A stretch of DNA of 63,661 nucleotides from contig NZ_BANF01000062.1 in NCBI RefSeq assembly GCF_000964425.1, positions 1-63,661 on the forward strand. Reading direction: 5' to 3'. The DNA comes from Komagataeibacter intermedius TF2 (lineage in GTDB: Bacteria; Pseudomonadota; Alphaproteobacteria; Acetobacterales; Acetobacteraceae). The first letter of the stretch is position 1, and each line of letters opens with the position of its first letter. Below, in pieces: positions 8,525 through 18,128 of this stretch. Under the pieces are notes generated by a model, which saw nothing but the letters and a program-made list of their open reading frames with translations, made no database searches and was not told the origin of the DNA. The position numbers were made by a program, and so were the translations under genes.

Positions 8525-11500
8525 CCGCCATTTTCCTCGCGCGCGGCACTCCATTCCGCCACGCGGGCCAGATGGGCGTAATCGGCAAAACGGGGTTCTT
8601 CGCCGGGGAAGGGATGGGACAGATAAGGCTGGTCAGGATTGTCATAGGCCGTCACCAGGTCACGCAGCCCCTTCCTGCAGCCCGCGATCAGTTCCGCCAG
8701 TTCCGCGCCACGCGCCACGTCCAGTACCTGTGCGGGAACATGGCCGCCGGTCAGGCGCCAGTACACCAGTTCCGCCACCGTACCCGCGACGGGGGGTGGA
8801 AACCCGCCACATTCGATCATCGCCGCCTCCAGCACCAGCTGCGACTGCCAGCCTTCCATCACGCTGCGCCGGGTGGGCAGCGTGCCGGTCTTGTAGTCAA
8901 ACAGGCTCAGGCCGCCGTCGCCATGCAGATCAATCCGGTCCGCGCGCCCCCGCAGGGTGAACGGCCCAGCGGGCAGGTCCTCCAGCCGCATCTTACCTGC
9001 CAGTTCCGTCAGCACGGTACGGGGGCCGCCGGTGGCGCGGCGCGTTTCCTCGGCCTGCGCGCACCATGTGGCAATGCGGTCCAGCCGGGGCGCCCACCAT
9101 GCCGCAAGGGCGGGACGCAGGGCTGCCTCGCGCAGTACATCGGCGAAGACGTCGCGCATGCGGGCAGCGCCATCATGGGGCCAGTCAGCGGGATGGGCAC
9201 GGAACCACCGGTCCAGCGCGGCATGTACGATCTGCCCGTAATCGGCGGCATCGGCCAGTTCCTCCAGATCCGCAAGCGGGCGCAGCCGGAGGATACGCCG
9301 CGCGTAAATGGCGTAAGGGTCGCGCATCCATGTCTCGATTTCCGTCACCGACAGGCTGCGCGGGCGCAGGCCCACCGCCGGACGCGGCCGTGGCGGCGCA
9401 ACGGGCACCGCCGCCCCGTCCGGCCGGTCAAGGCTGTCCAGCCAGCGCAGCGCCGGGTGCGCGGGCAGGCTGTGGCCATGTCCCGCCAGATAGGCATCCA
9501 GCCGCACCAGCCACCGCGCGGGCACCGTTGGCGCACCCTGCCGCCGGGCCGCCAGCGACAGCACCACATCGGGCGCGGCACAGGCGCAGGACACGAAATC
9601 ATGCGCGGCCTGACCAATGGCCCATTCGGGTGATGGCAGGCCGACACGCGTGCGCATGGGGCGGCTCATCCACGGGCCGGGATCGGTCGCGGGTGGCCAG
9701 ACGGTTTCCACCAGACCACCCAGCACGATGGTATCCGCCGTCTGCAGCCGGGCCTCCAGCAGACCCCAGATGAACACGCGCGGATGCACCGCCGTCCCCT
9801 CACGCCCGCGCACGGCGCGCCGTCCCTGCACCGTCATGCCCGCAAGGGACGAGGCCAGCAGCCCGTCCAGCGCGCCCAGACGGGCATCAGGCAGGACATC
9901 GCACCACGCCAGCATCGCACTCATATGCTGACCCAGCGCGTTGCCTTCCTCGCCTGCCCACAGCCGGTCCGCGCCATCCGTGGTATCGGTCGCGGCCAGC
10001 GCCTGCGCGGTTTCAACCAGTGCCGCCAGCAGGACGGATACCGGCACCAGCGTGCTGCCCGGCAGGGCCAGCAGCGGACCAAAGGCGGTTTCCAGACGGG
10101 TGAGGAACGCGTTTATTTCCTCTGGCGCATCCGGGGCGTCGGCCAGCGCGCCATGCGGGTCATCGGCCGCGCGCGCCAGTGCACGGCGCAGCCCCGCGAT
10201 ACCCGGCGGCGGGGCCGGGCCACGCAGGACAAGGCGTTCAAGCTGTCGCGCACTGGCGCGGCAGTTGCCCGGCGACAGCCCGCACGCCGCCAGCGGGTGC
10301 TTGATGACGGACAGAAGGGCCACCGGCGACAGGCCGCCATCCACCGCCTGCACGATCAGCCGCAGGAAGGCGGTCTGTGGCACGGTCAGCAGGCTTTCGC
10401 CCGCGCTGTCATCGGCAATGACGCCCCAGCGCACCAGTTCCGTCGCCACCCGTCCGGCCAGCGCCCGGTCGGGGGTGACAAGGGCCGCCCGCCGCCCCGG
10501 CTGTTCCAGCACCTGCCGCAGCACCATGGCGATCGCGGCGGCTTCCTCCTGCTGGTCGGCGCTGCGCAGGACCGACAGGCCATCGGCCGCCACGGGCGCA
10601 TCCGGTGCACGCCAGCGCTCCAGCGCATGGGCAGGCAGCAATGCGCGGGCCAGCAGGCTGGCGCGGGAGACGGGGCTACTGGCCTCGCCACCATCGGTCA
10701 GGGTGTCCCACTGTTCCATGCATGTGCGTTCAATGCCCAGTTCGGCCAGCATATGCGCCGTGCCGGCCTGCGGGTGGTCGGGCGGCAGGCGCTGCCAGAC
10801 TTCATCATCACAATCCATGTCCACACCGGGCAGCACCAGCAATCCGTCGGGCAGGGACATGACAGCGCGCAGCATGGCGATGGTGGAGGGCACGGCATCG
10901 GAAAAACCGGCGGCCCAGATGGGGTACCCTGCTGGTGGCGGCGTCTCCATCCACCGCGCGGCCTGTGCGTGCAGCAGGCCGGTCTGGCGGGCGACGGGGT
11001 TCATCACCCCCTGTTCCGCCAGCCATGCGGGCCACACACTGGTCACGATGGACAGGAATTTCAGCGTCTGGTGCCAGTGCTGGGCAAAGTCACCTTCCGC
11101 CGCATGGGGCAGGCGTTCGCACAGGTCGCATTCCGCCCATTCCGCCTCATCCATCAGGTCCGCCAGCGCGCGCGCCAGCGGCCATGCCTGGTCCACGCCC
11201 TGCACATCGCCAAACGCCCTGCCCGCCTGCATGACCAGCAGCGTCAGCGTCGCCAGCCGCCGCACGGGGTCTACCGCAGGCGGCAGGTCCAGCGCACTGC
11301 ACCCCGACAGCGCCAGCGATGCCTCATCCAGCGCCGCAATGGGCGCAATGCGGGGCAGCAGGATGGGACGGCCATCAACCTGACGGACGAAGGCTTCGGT
11401 CAACGCACGGGCGGCACGACGGCTGGGCAGCAGGATCAGGCCATTGCCGCAGGCCTGCGCATCATGGCCCGCCTGTTCCAGCCAGCGGGCGGCGATCTGG

Positions 11501-11571
11501 TCGACAAACGGCACATGGGACGGCACGACCGCCGTCCGCCCCCGCACGCAGGCGGTCGTGGGTCCGGTCAT
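8521..11571 (-). CDS. addB: Double-strand break repair protein AddB
   Basis: 1016 residues. The N-terminal two thirds is an inactivated helicase-like fold, and the C-terminus holds a second RecB-type nuclease with GRADRIDLHGDGG followed by SLFDYKTGTLP (near residue 890), giving the D...DYK catalytic signature. It is the partner of AddA; the two nuclease domains cut opposite strands at a broken end. The ATG (11571) overlaps the murU stop and the stop overlaps the addA start, so murU-addB-addA are probably translated together. Confidence 0.94.
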   Translation of the reverse strand: MTGPTTACVRGRTAVVPSHVPFVDQIAARWLEQAGHDAQACGNGLILLPSRRAARALTEAFVRQVDGRPILLPRIAPIAALDEASLALSGCSALDLPPAVDPVRRLATLTLLVMQAGRAFGDVQGVDQAWPLARALADLMDEAEWAECDLCERLPHAAEGDFAQHWHQTLKFLSIVTSVWPAWLAEQGVMNPVARQTGLLHAQAARWMETPPPAGYPIWAAGFSDAVPSTIAMLRAVMSLPDGLLVLPGVDMDCDDEVWQRLPPDHPQAGTAHMLAELGIERTCMEQWDTLTDGGEASSPVSRASLLARALLPAHALERWRAPDAPVAADGLSVLRSADQQEEAAAIAMVLRQVLEQPGRRAALVTPDRALAGRVATELVRWGVIADDSAGESLLTVPQTAFLRLIVQAVDGGLSPVALLSVIKHPLAACGLSPGNCRASARQLERLVLRGPAPPPGIAGLRRALARAADDPHGALADAPDAPEEINAFLTRLETAFGPLLALPGSTLVPVSVLLAALVETAQALAATDTTDGADRLWAGEEGNALGQHMSAMLAWCDVLPDARLGALDGLLASSLAGMTVQGRRAVRGREGTAVHPRVFIWGLLEARLQTADTIVLGGLVETVWPPATDPGPWMSRPMRTRVGLPSPEWAIGQAAHDFVSCACAAPDVVLSLAARRQGAPTVPARWLVRLDAYLAGHGHSLPAHPALRWLDSLDRPDGAAVPVAPPRPRPAVGLRPRSLSVTEIETWMRDPYAIYARRILRLRPLADLEELADAADYGQIVHAALDRWFRAHPADWPHDGAARMRDVFADVLREAALRPALAAWWAPRLDRIATWCAQAEETRRATGGPRTVLTELAGKMRLEDLPAGPFTLRGRADRIDLHGDGGLSLFDYKTGTLPTRRSVMEGWQSQLVLEAAMIECGGFPPPVAGTVAELVYWRLTGGHVPAQVLDVARGAELAELIAGCRKGLRDLVTAYDNPDQPYLSHPFPGEEPRFADYAHLARVAEWSAAREENGG

Positions 11572-12329
11572 ATATCGTTATCCGAATCCGGGTTCAGGGC
11601 GGAATGCAGCACGCGTTCCGCCGCATTTATATCGGCGGGACGGGACAGGTGGAACCACAGCGAATCATGCACGATCACCCCCAGCCTGCCCGCCTCCATC
11701 GCGCGGTCCCATAGCCTGTTCATGCTGAACCCGCCTTCCGGCGCGCCATCAAACAGGGCGGGAGAGACGATCTGCACGCCCGTAAAGACATAGGGCGTGA
11801 TTTCCCCCGCACGCGGGCGACGGGGCACGCCATGCGCGTTCACCGCGAAATCCCCGTTCCCGACTTCCCCCACCGCACGCGTCATGGGGCCCAGCAGCAG
11901 CATGGCGTCCATGCGATCGGGATCAAACGCCGCCGCCAGCCGGCGCAATGCGGGCACAGGACCATTGAGCCACATGGCATCGCCATTGAGCAGGAAGAAC
12001 GGCCCCGGCCCCAGCCGCCCCGCCCGCAGGGCGGCCGCCGCGCTGCCCCCGGTTTCCAGCAGGGCGGGTTCGGGCTGTTCAATGGTCAGCGGCCCAAGAC
12101 CTGCCTTACGCCGCGCGGCAAGGGCTGCGTGGATGTCATCGGGCCGCCAGTGGGCATTGACCACGACCTGCTGCACGTCACAGGCCTCCAGCCGGTCCAG
12201 CACGTGATCAAGAATGGGCTGTCCCGCCACGCGCAGCAGCGGCTTGGGCACCGATTCGCTCAGCGGCCGCATCCGCCGTCCCATACCCGCTGCGAAAACC
12301 ATGGCGGTACGTGGCATGTTCACGCCCAT
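11568..12329 (-). CDS. murU: Sugar-phosphate nucleotidyltransferase, MurU-like (N-acetylmuramate-1-phosphate uridylyltransferase)
   Basis: 253 residues. It opens with the nucleotidyltransferase signature AMVFAAGMGRRMRPLSE and has SVPKPLLRVAGQPILDHV and the FFLLNGDAMW metal site. MurU recharges recycled N-acetylmuramate-1-phosphate with UTP for peptidoglycan synthesis. ATG 12329 overlaps the tsaE stop as TAATG; ATG 12317 (MPRTAMVF) is an alternative. In related genomes I recall an aminoglycoside-phosphotransferase-like kinase gene (amgK) just before murU; here tsaE joins murU directly. The substrate is therefore inferred; glucose-1-phosphate-type transferases look similar. Confidence 0.8.
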   Translation of the reverse strand: MGVNMPRTAMVFAAGMGRRMRPLSESVPKPLLRVAGQPILDHVLDRLEACDVQQVVVNAHWRPDDIHAALAARRKAGLGPLTIEQPEPALLETGGSAAAALRAGRLGPGPFFLLNGDAMWLNGPVPALRRLAAAFDPDRMDAMLLLGPMTRAVGEVGNGDFAVNAHGVPRRPRAGEITPYVFTGVQIVSPALFDGAPEGGFSMNRLWDRAMEAGRLGVIVHDSLWFHLSRPADINAAERVLHSALNPDSDNDI

Positions 12330-12793
12330 TATGCCCCTCCTGTCCCGAAAGCGGCTGATTGCGCCAGCCGCATATCCCATCCCTCCAGCCGGGCGATACG
12401 CCCGCCCGCCGCATCTGGCGCAAGGGTGATGCGCAATGCATCAGATGGGCTCAGCACGCCCAGACGCTGCGGCCATTCCACCACGACGATGCCTTCGCGT
12501 GCATCGTCCCATCCCAGTTCATGCAGGCCCTCCGGCCCGTCGAGGCGCCACAGGTCAAAATGCGCGACTTCGGCCACGGGGGCGTCATAGACCTGCACCA
12601 GCGTGTAGGACGGGCTTGGCACCTCCATGTCCTCATCCCCGCACAGGCCGCGCAGCAGCGCACGCGCCAGCGTGGTCTTGCCCGCCCCCAGATCCCCCTC
12701 CAGCAGCACGCAGTCGCCCGCACGCAGCATACCGGCCAGCGCGTGGCCAAGCCGCGCGGTCGCCTGCGCATCGGGCAGGGAAATTTCACGCAT
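12329..12793 (-). CDS. tsaE: tRNA N6-threonylcarbamoyladenosine synthesis ATPase TsaE
   Basis: 154 residues. The P-loop GDLGAGKTTLAR lies at 33-44, and the family signature SPSYTLVQVYD and FDLWRLDGPEGLHELGWDD follow. TsaE works with TsaB and TsaD to make t6A37 in ANN-decoding tRNAs. I chose ATG 12793 (MREISLP); the frame continues to an ATG at 12820. It is first in the leftward operon with murU, addB, addA and trxA and is transcribed away from the reductase gene at 12940. Confidence 0.92.
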   Translation of the reverse strand: MREISLPDAQATARLGHALAGMLRAGDCVLLEGDLGAGKTTLARALLRGLCGDEDMEVPSPSYTLVQVYDAPVAEVAHFDLWRLDGPEGLHELGWDDAREGIVVVEWPQRLGVLSPSDALRITLAPDAAGGRIARLEGWDMRLAQSAAFGTGGA

Positions 12794-12939
12794 GGATGGT
12801 CCCGTCCCCTGCTTTTGCACGATTATATGTCATGACCCGATTGTGCCCCCCCATCGCGGCCACGCACAAGGGGCGACGGACAGGATGCACCAAAGCGCTT
12901 GCGCCAGCGCCGACAACAACGCAAAACCGTACGTAACAT

Positions 12940-14010
12940 ATGTCTACACACCCGATCACGGACCGCGGAACACCAGAACCTGACATGACCATGCCTTCCC
13001 CCACCCACACCACCGATGTCGCCATTATCGGCGCAGGCCCCGCGGGCCTGTTCGCCGCGTTTGAATGCGGGATGCTCAAGCTTGGCTGCATCATCATCGA
13101 TGCGCTGGATGAAATCGGCGGACAGTGCGCGGCGCTGTATCCGGAAAAACCGATTTATGACATCCCCGCCCACCCCGCGATCGAGGGTGGCGCACTGATT
13201 GATGCGCTCGACCGCCAGATCGCCCCGTTTGACGTGCCCCGCCTGCTGGGCCGCCGGGTGGAAAGCCTGGAGGGCACGCGCGGCGGTTTCCGGCTGGGCA
13301 CATCCCGCGGGGATGTCATCGCCGCGCATGCGGTCATCATTGCTGCGGGTGCGGGCGCGTTTGGTCCCAACCGTCCCCCGCTGGACGGTCTGGCCGCGTT
13401 CGAGCAGACGGGTGGCGTGCAGTATTTTGTCCGCCGCCGCGCCGATTTCGCGGACAGGGACGTGCTGATCGCAGGCGGTGGCGATTCCGCGGTGGACTGG
13501 GCGCTGTCCCTGCGCGATGTCGCGCGCAGCGTGAAGCTGGTCCACCGGCGCGACCGCTTCCGTGCCGCCCCCGAAAGCCTGCGCCAGCTTGACGAAGCCG
13601 TGGCACGCGGCGAAGTCGAGAAGATCATCGGCTACCAGCTGCATGGCCTGCATGGCGCGGACGGGCAGCTGACCGGCGTGGACCTTGCGACACTGGACGG
13701 CACGGTGCGGCATGTAGCGTGCGATCACCTGCTGCCCTTCTTCGGGCTGGCGACCGATCTCGGCCCGATCGCACAGTGGGGGCTGGACACCATACGCGGC
13801 ACCATTCCCGTCACCCCGTCCACCTGCGAAAGCAGCCTTCCCGGCATTTTCGCCGTGGGCGACGTCGCAACCTATCCCGGCAAGCTGAAGCTGATCCTGC
13901 AGGGCTTTACCGAGGGGGCGATGGCCGCCCATGCCATCCATCCCATCGTCCACCCCGACACGGCGCTGCATTTCGAGTATTCAACCAGCAAGGGTGTGCC
14001 CGCAGGCTGA
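12940..14010 (+). CDS. NAD(P)/FAD-dependent oxidoreductase, thioredoxin-reductase-like ferredoxin-NADP+ reductase
   Basis: 356 residues. The FAD-binding motif IIGAGPAG is at 29-36 and is followed by DEIGGQCAALYPEKPIYDIPAH, which is characteristic of the YumC-type ferredoxin/flavodoxin-NADP+ reductases. The NADPH motif GGGDSAVDWAL is near 183-193. There is no CxxC between the two nucleotide domains, so it is not a true thioredoxin reductase. The C-terminus IFAVGDVATYPGK-LK-LILQGFTEG fits the FAD-contact region. The start could also be ATG 12985 (MTMPSP). Its electron partner is not nearby. Confidence 0.87.
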   Translation: MSTHPITDRGTPEPDMTMPSPTHTTDVAIIGAGPAGLFAAFECGMLKLGCIIIDALDEIGGQCAALYPEKPIYDIPAHPAIEGGALIDALDRQIAPFDVPRLLGRRVESLEGTRGGFRLGTSRGDVIAAHAVIIAAGAGAFGPNRPPLDGLAAFEQTGGVQYFVRRRADFADRDVLIAGGGDSAVDWALSLRDVARSVKLVHRRDRFRAAPESLRQLDEAVARGEVEKIIGYQLHGLHGADGQLTGVDLATLDGTVRHVACDHLLPFFGLATDLGPIAQWGLDTIRGTIPVTPSTCESSLPGIFAVGDVATYPGKLKLILQGFTEGAMAAHAIHPIVHPDTALHFEYSTSKGVPAG

Positions 14011-14106
14011 TTCCAGCCATCCGGTCCTGTCATAACAGAAACGGTTGACCATTCCCGCGTCGTGGCGCATCCCCGGTGTGTCGATGATGGAAGTAAGGAT
14101 GAAACT

Positions 14107-15372
14107 GTGAAAGTGATCGTTCTGGGCGCCGGTGTGGTGGGCGTGACGACGGCATGGTACCTGGCAAAGGCCGGGCATGAAGTCACGGTCGTTGACCGCC
14201 AGCCCGCTGCGGCCATGGAAACCTCCTTTGCCAATGCGGGACAGATTTCACCGGGGTTTTCCTCACCTTGGGCGGAACCGGCCCTGCCGGTGAAGGTACT
14301 GCGGTGGATGGCCAGCCGCCACGCGCCCATGGTGGTCCGCCCACGTATCGACTTCGCCATGATGCGCTGGATCGAGCAGCTTCTGGCCAACTGCAACATG
14401 CATGATTACGACATCAACAAGTCACGCATGCTGCGGATTGCACAATACAGCCGCGACTGCCTTGATGCCCTGCGCAAGGACACCGGCATCACCTATGATG
14501 ATGGACAGCGTGGCCTGATCCAGCTTTTCCGCACGCAGAAGCAGGTCGACCATGCCGCCCGCGACATGGCCCTGCTGGACCAGGCGGGCATTGCCCACGA
14601 ATTCCTCAGCCCGGATGAAATCGCCCGGAACGAACCCGGCCTGTCGGAAAACCGGCACCTGTTCACGGGCGGCCTGCGCCTGCCAGGTGACGAAACGGGC
14701 GACTGCCACATGTTCACCCAACGCCTGGCGCAGAAGGCCGAACAGGAACTGGGCGTCACCTTCCATTATGAAACCACCATCGAGGCGCTTGATGCCTCGG
14801 CGACGGATATCTTTGGCGTCCGCACATCCGCAGGCCGCATGACGGCGGATGCCTATGTCGTGTCCATGGGCAGCTATTCGCCGCTGCTGCTGCGTCCGCT
14901 GGGCGTGCGCCTGCCGGTCTATCCCACCAAGGGGTATTCCCTGACGCTGCCGGTGACCGACGCGGCGCGCGCGCCCCTGTCCACCGTATGTGACTCGACC
15001 CACAAGGTCTCCATCACCCGTCTGGGCGACCGGATCCGCATTGGCGGCACGGCGGAACTGGCCGGCTACAACCTGCGCCTGAGCCGTGACCGGCGGGAAC
15101 TGCTGGAACTGTCCTTTTCGGAACTGTTCGGCGCCAGCGGCGACCTGTCACAGGGGGCATACTGGACCGGCCTGCGCCCCAGCACGCCAGACGGCACGCC
15201 CGTCATCGGCCCAGCGGGACGTTTTTCCAATCTGTGGCTCAATACCGGCCACGGCACGCTGGGCTGGACCATGGCCTGCGGGTCGGGCCGCGTACTGTCC
15301 GACCGGATGAGCGGCAAACGCACCGAAATCCCCTGTCTGGACCTGTCCCTGGACCGTTACACCACGACCTGA
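14107..15372 (+). CDS. dadA: D-amino acid dehydrogenase small subunit
   Basis: 421 residues. The N-terminal VKVIVLGAGVVGVTTAWYLA contains the GxGxxG FAD motif, and ETSFANAGQISPGFSSPWAEP is a strong DadA signature. DadA oxidatively deaminates D-amino acids and passes electrons to the respiratory chain at the inner face of the membrane. I chose GTG 14107, preceded by AAGGATGAAACT; the frame is open 15 codons upstream without a better site. The C-terminal GTLGWTMACGSGRVLSD is also typical. No racemase gene is adjacent. The 3' flank carries copy A of the double-hairpin repeat. Confidence 0.92.
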   Translation: MKVIVLGAGVVGVTTAWYLAKAGHEVTVVDRQPAAAMETSFANAGQISPGFSSPWAEPALPVKVLRWMASRHAPMVVRPRIDFAMMRWIEQLLANCNMHDYDINKSRMLRIAQYSRDCLDALRKDTGITYDDGQRGLIQLFRTQKQVDHAARDMALLDQAGIAHEFLSPDEIARNEPGLSENRHLFTGGLRLPGDETGDCHMFTQRLAQKAEQELGVTFHYETTIEALDASATDIFGVRTSAGRMTADAYVVSMGSYSPLLLRPLGVRLPVYPTKGYSLTLPVTDAARAPLSTVCDSTHKVSITRLGDRIRIGGTAELAGYNLRLSRDRRELLELSFSELFGASGDLSQGAYWTGLRPSTPDGTPVIGPAGRFSNLWLNTGHGTLGWTMACGSGRVLSDRMSGKRTEIPCLDLSLDRYTTT

Positions 15373-15414
15373 GACATGGTCTTCACATAACAGATTGATG
15401 AAAAAACGATAGAA

Positions 15415-15505
15415 TGTTTGGGGGCGTCGCCTTTTCAAAAAGGCGACGTTTTTTAGCTTTCGGTCGATTTACAGGATGTTTCACCAGCAGACTTTTAAAA
15501 CAGTC
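15415..15505 (+). repeat. Interspersed double-hairpin repeat, copy A (diverged)
   Basis: The first hairpin has CGTCGCCTTTT (15425-15435) against AAAAAGGCGACG (15437-15448) and is followed by TTTTTT, so this copy probably also terminates dadA. The second hairpin is degraded, but the flanking words TTTCACCAGCA and CTTTTAAAACAGTC line up with the end of the other copies. It is in the same orientation as copies D and F. Confidence 0.65.
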
Positions 15506-15530
15506 CGCCAGCCTGCCGGACGCTGACCAT

Positions 15531-15563
15531 AAAAAAAGCCCGGTTATCAAACCGGGCTTTTTT
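15531..15563. terminator. Bidirectional intrinsic terminator
   Basis: GCCCGGTT (15538-15545) pairs with AACCGGGC (15550-15557), with seven A before and six T after. It can end transcription of the leftward His-rich gene (stop at 15616) and any rightward read-through from dadA. Confidence 0.85.
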
Positions 15564-15615
15564 CTTGGCTATCCCTGCCAGTATCACGAGGATACCGGCA
15601 AGAATGCAGTAATGA

Positions 15616-15888
15616 TTACTGCGCCGCCGGAGCAGCCGGAGCCGCATCCGTGGATTCCGCCTTCTTCGCACCGTGGTGACGGCCGCTGTGATGGTGGCTA
15701 CCGTGATGCTTCGCCTTCTTGGCGCCAGCTTCGGCAGGAGCGGCACCTTCAGCTGCGTCAGGTGCGTGTTCCGGTGCGGAAACGGCCGGGGTGGTCGGTT
15801 CGGGCGTCTGGGCCATGACGGGGGCGGCGACACCCATGACGGCAACGGCGGACAGGGCAGCCAGGAAGCGACGGGGGGAAACGATCAT
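15616..15888 (-). CDS. Small secreted Ala/His-rich low-complexity protein
   Basis: 90 residues. A signal peptide (1-26, ending near APVMAQT) precedes a mature part made almost only of Ala, Pro, Glu, Lys and His. A His/Lys-rich centre (KKAKHHGSHHHSGRHHGAKK) sits between acidic Ala/Pro-rich ends. The ATG at 15888 has a good ribosome site, TTGGAG nine bases upstream. The composition resembles acid-shock (Asr-like) proteins or periplasmic metal buffers; both are guesses from composition. It has its own terminator and is probably monocistronic. A longer frame to 15981 is open but lacks a signal sequence at its start. Confidence 0.72.
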   Translation of the reverse strand: MIVSPRRFLAALSAVAVMGVAAPVMAQTPEPTTPAVSAPEHAPDAAEGAAPAEAGAKKAKHHGSHHHSGRHHGAKKAESTDAAPAAPAAQ

Positions 15889-16115
15889 ATAAAAATACTC
15901 CAACAAATCAGGAATTCTGATCCTAATGCGTCTATCGGGCGACGAATCGGTACACCCGGGCCGACCCTCTTGCTGTAACATGTCGCAGGGGGATCGTCTC
16001 GGATTAAAATTCTTAAATTTATTAGGAATGTCTTACTTTTGCCCCATGGTGACCGCAATCTCAAGAACTGAAACGTAACTAAAGATTACAGTCACCACAC
16101 CGGGCAGGCAGCAGA

Positions 16116-17939
16116 TCAGTCAACCGCGCCGGAACGTTCGCGCTTCTTGCGTTCATGCGGGTCAAGGTAGCGCTTGCGGATACGCACGGCGGACGGGGTG
16201 ACCTCGACCAGTTCATCATCCTCGATATAGGCGATGGCCTGCTCCAGGTTCATCTTGCGCGGCGGGATCAGCAGCAGGGCCTCGTCCTTGCCGGCGGCAC
16301 GGATGTTGGTCAGCTTCTTTTCACGGATCGGATTTACTTCCAGATCATTCTCACGCGAATGCTCGCCAATGATCATGCCGACATAGACCTTTTCGCCCGC
16401 ATCGACGAACAGGGTGCCACGATCCTGCAGCGAGAACAGCGAATACTGCGTGGTCGCGCCATCTTCGGACGAAATCAGCGAACCGTTCCGACGGCCGGCA
16501 ATCGGGCCGACATAGGGCTGGTACCCATGGAACAGGCGGTTCATGATGCCCGACCCACGCGTATCGGTCAGGAATTCGCCATGGTAGCCGATCAGCCCGC
16601 GCGACGGGATCAGGAAGCTCAGGCGCACCTTGCCGCCGCCAGACGGCTGCATGTCCTGCATGATACCCTTACGCAGCGCCATCTTTTCAACCACGACGCC
16701 CGAATACGGCTCGTCCACGTCAATCAGGACTTCCTCGAACGGCTCTTCGCGCTCGCCGGTTTCCTCGTTGGTGCGGAACAGCACGCGGGGACGACCGATG
16801 GTCAGTTCGAATCCTTCGCGACGCATCTGCTCGATCAGGACGCCAAGCTGCAGTTCGCCACGACCAGCGACTTCGAAGGCCTCGCTCTCGGGGCTTTCGG
16901 ACACGCGGATGGCGATGTTGCCTTCCGTTTCCTTGAACAGGCGGTCACGGATCTGGCGCGACGTGACCTTCTTGCCTTCACGGCCACCAAGCGGGCCGTC
17001 ATTGAGGCGGAAAGTCATGGACAGCGTCGGCGGGTCAACCGGGGTGGAGGGCAGCGGTTCCTTGACTTCCGGAGACGCGATGGTCTCGGGAATCGTCGCT
17101 TCCGACAGGCCGGCCACGGCCACGATGTCACCGGCTTCGACTTCTTCCACCGGCACGCGGTCAAGCCCACGGAAGGACAGCAGCTTGGTCAGGCGGCCGG
17201 TTTCCACAACCGAACCATCGGGACGCAGCACATGCACCGGCATGTTCATCTTCGCCGTGCCCTGCTCGACACGACCGGTCAGCACGCGGCCAAGGAAGTT
17301 GTCGTTTTCCAGGATGGTGGCGACCATCGCGAACGGCGCATCCTTTTTCACGTGCGGCGGCGGCACATGACGCAGGATCAGGTCGAACAGCGGGGACAGG
17401 TCCTTGCGCGGGCCATCGATTTCCGTATCCGCCCAGCCCTGACGGCCCGAGGCGTACAGCATGGGGAAATCAAGCTGTTCGTCATTCGCGCCAAGGGCTG
17501 CGAACAGGTCAAAGATCTCGTTATGGACTTCATCGGGACGGGCGTCGCCACGGTCGATCTTGTTGACGACCACGATCGGCTTCAGGCCGCGCGCCAGCGC
17601 CTTGCCCACCACGAACTTCGTCTGCGGCAGCGCGCCCTCGGCGGAGTCGACCAGCACGACCGCGCCGTCAACCATGCTCAGGATACGCTCCACCTCGCCG
17701 CCGAAATCGGCATGGCCCGGGGTGTCGATGATGTTGATGCGGGTATCCTTCCACACGACGGACGTGCACTTGGCCAGGATCGTGATGCCACGCTCACGCT
17801 CCAGGTCGTTGCTGTCCATGGCACGTTCGGCAACGTGCTGGTTGTCACGGAAGGAACCGGACTGTTTCAGAAGCTGATCGACCAGTGTGGTCTTGCCATG
17901 ATCGACGTGCGCGATAATGGCGATATTGCGGATATCCAT
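16116..17939 (-). CDS. typA: Translational GTPase TypA/BipA
   Basis: 607 residues, the normal TypA length. G1 is AHVDHGKTT at 10-18, followed by the G3 region DTPGHADFGGEVER and G4 NKID. Domains II, III and the BipA-specific C-terminal domain (SLFSLQDRGTLFVDAGEKVYVG) are all present. TypA binds the 70S ribosome and aids 50S assembly and growth under stress. ATG 17939 (MDIRNIAI) is the conserved start; the frame is open 19 codons upstream with no similarity. It lies 189 bp downstream of the adenosine-kinase-like gene on the same strand. Confidence 0.96.
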   Translation of the reverse strand: MDIRNIAIIAHVDHGKTTLVDQLLKQSGSFRDNQHVAERAMDSNDLERERGITILAKCTSVVWKDTRINIIDTPGHADFGGEVERILSMVDGAVVLVDSAEGALPQTKFVVGKALARGLKPIVVVNKIDRGDARPDEVHNEIFDLFAALGANDEQLDFPMLYASGRQGWADTEIDGPRKDLSPLFDLILRHVPPPHVKKDAPFAMVATILENDNFLGRVLTGRVEQGTAKMNMPVHVLRPDGSVVETGRLTKLLSFRGLDRVPVEEVEAGDIVAVAGLSEATIPETIASPEVKEPLPSTPVDPPTLSMTFRLNDGPLGGREGKKVTSRQIRDRLFKETEGNIAIRVSESPESEAFEVAGRGELQLGVLIEQMRREGFELTIGRPRVLFRTNEETGEREEPFEEVLIDVDEPYSGVVVEKMALRKGIMQDMQPSGGGKVRLSFLIPSRGLIGYHGEFLTDTRGSGIMNRLFHGYQPYVGPIAGRRNGSLISSEDGATTQYSLFSLQDRGTLFVDAGEKVYVGMIIGEHSRENDLEVNPIREKKLTNIRAAGKDEALLLIPPRKMNLEQAIAYIEDDELVEVTPSAVRIRKRYLDPHERKKRERSGAVD

Positions 17940-18128
17940 AAGTGCTCTTGACCTGACTTTCCTTGGCGGACGCCATAAGGGGGCGCAGCGGCACATGCGG
18001 GGGGCACCCGTGCGTGCGGCGGCGTAATGAGTGGCTGCTGCGTGCGTAGATAAAGCGGAAAAGCGCGGATTGCACGCGAAACTTCGTGCCCGCGCCCATC
18101 ACACGCCCGGCAGAACGCGCCCTGTGGA

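Noticed and set aside
9784-11793. Long open frame opposite addB (669 codons)
   Set aside because: Antisense shadow of addB and murU with Gln/Arg/His-rich composition and no recognisable motif.
16155-17951. Long open frame opposite typA (598 codons)
   Set aside because: Exact antisense of a conserved gene; no domain.
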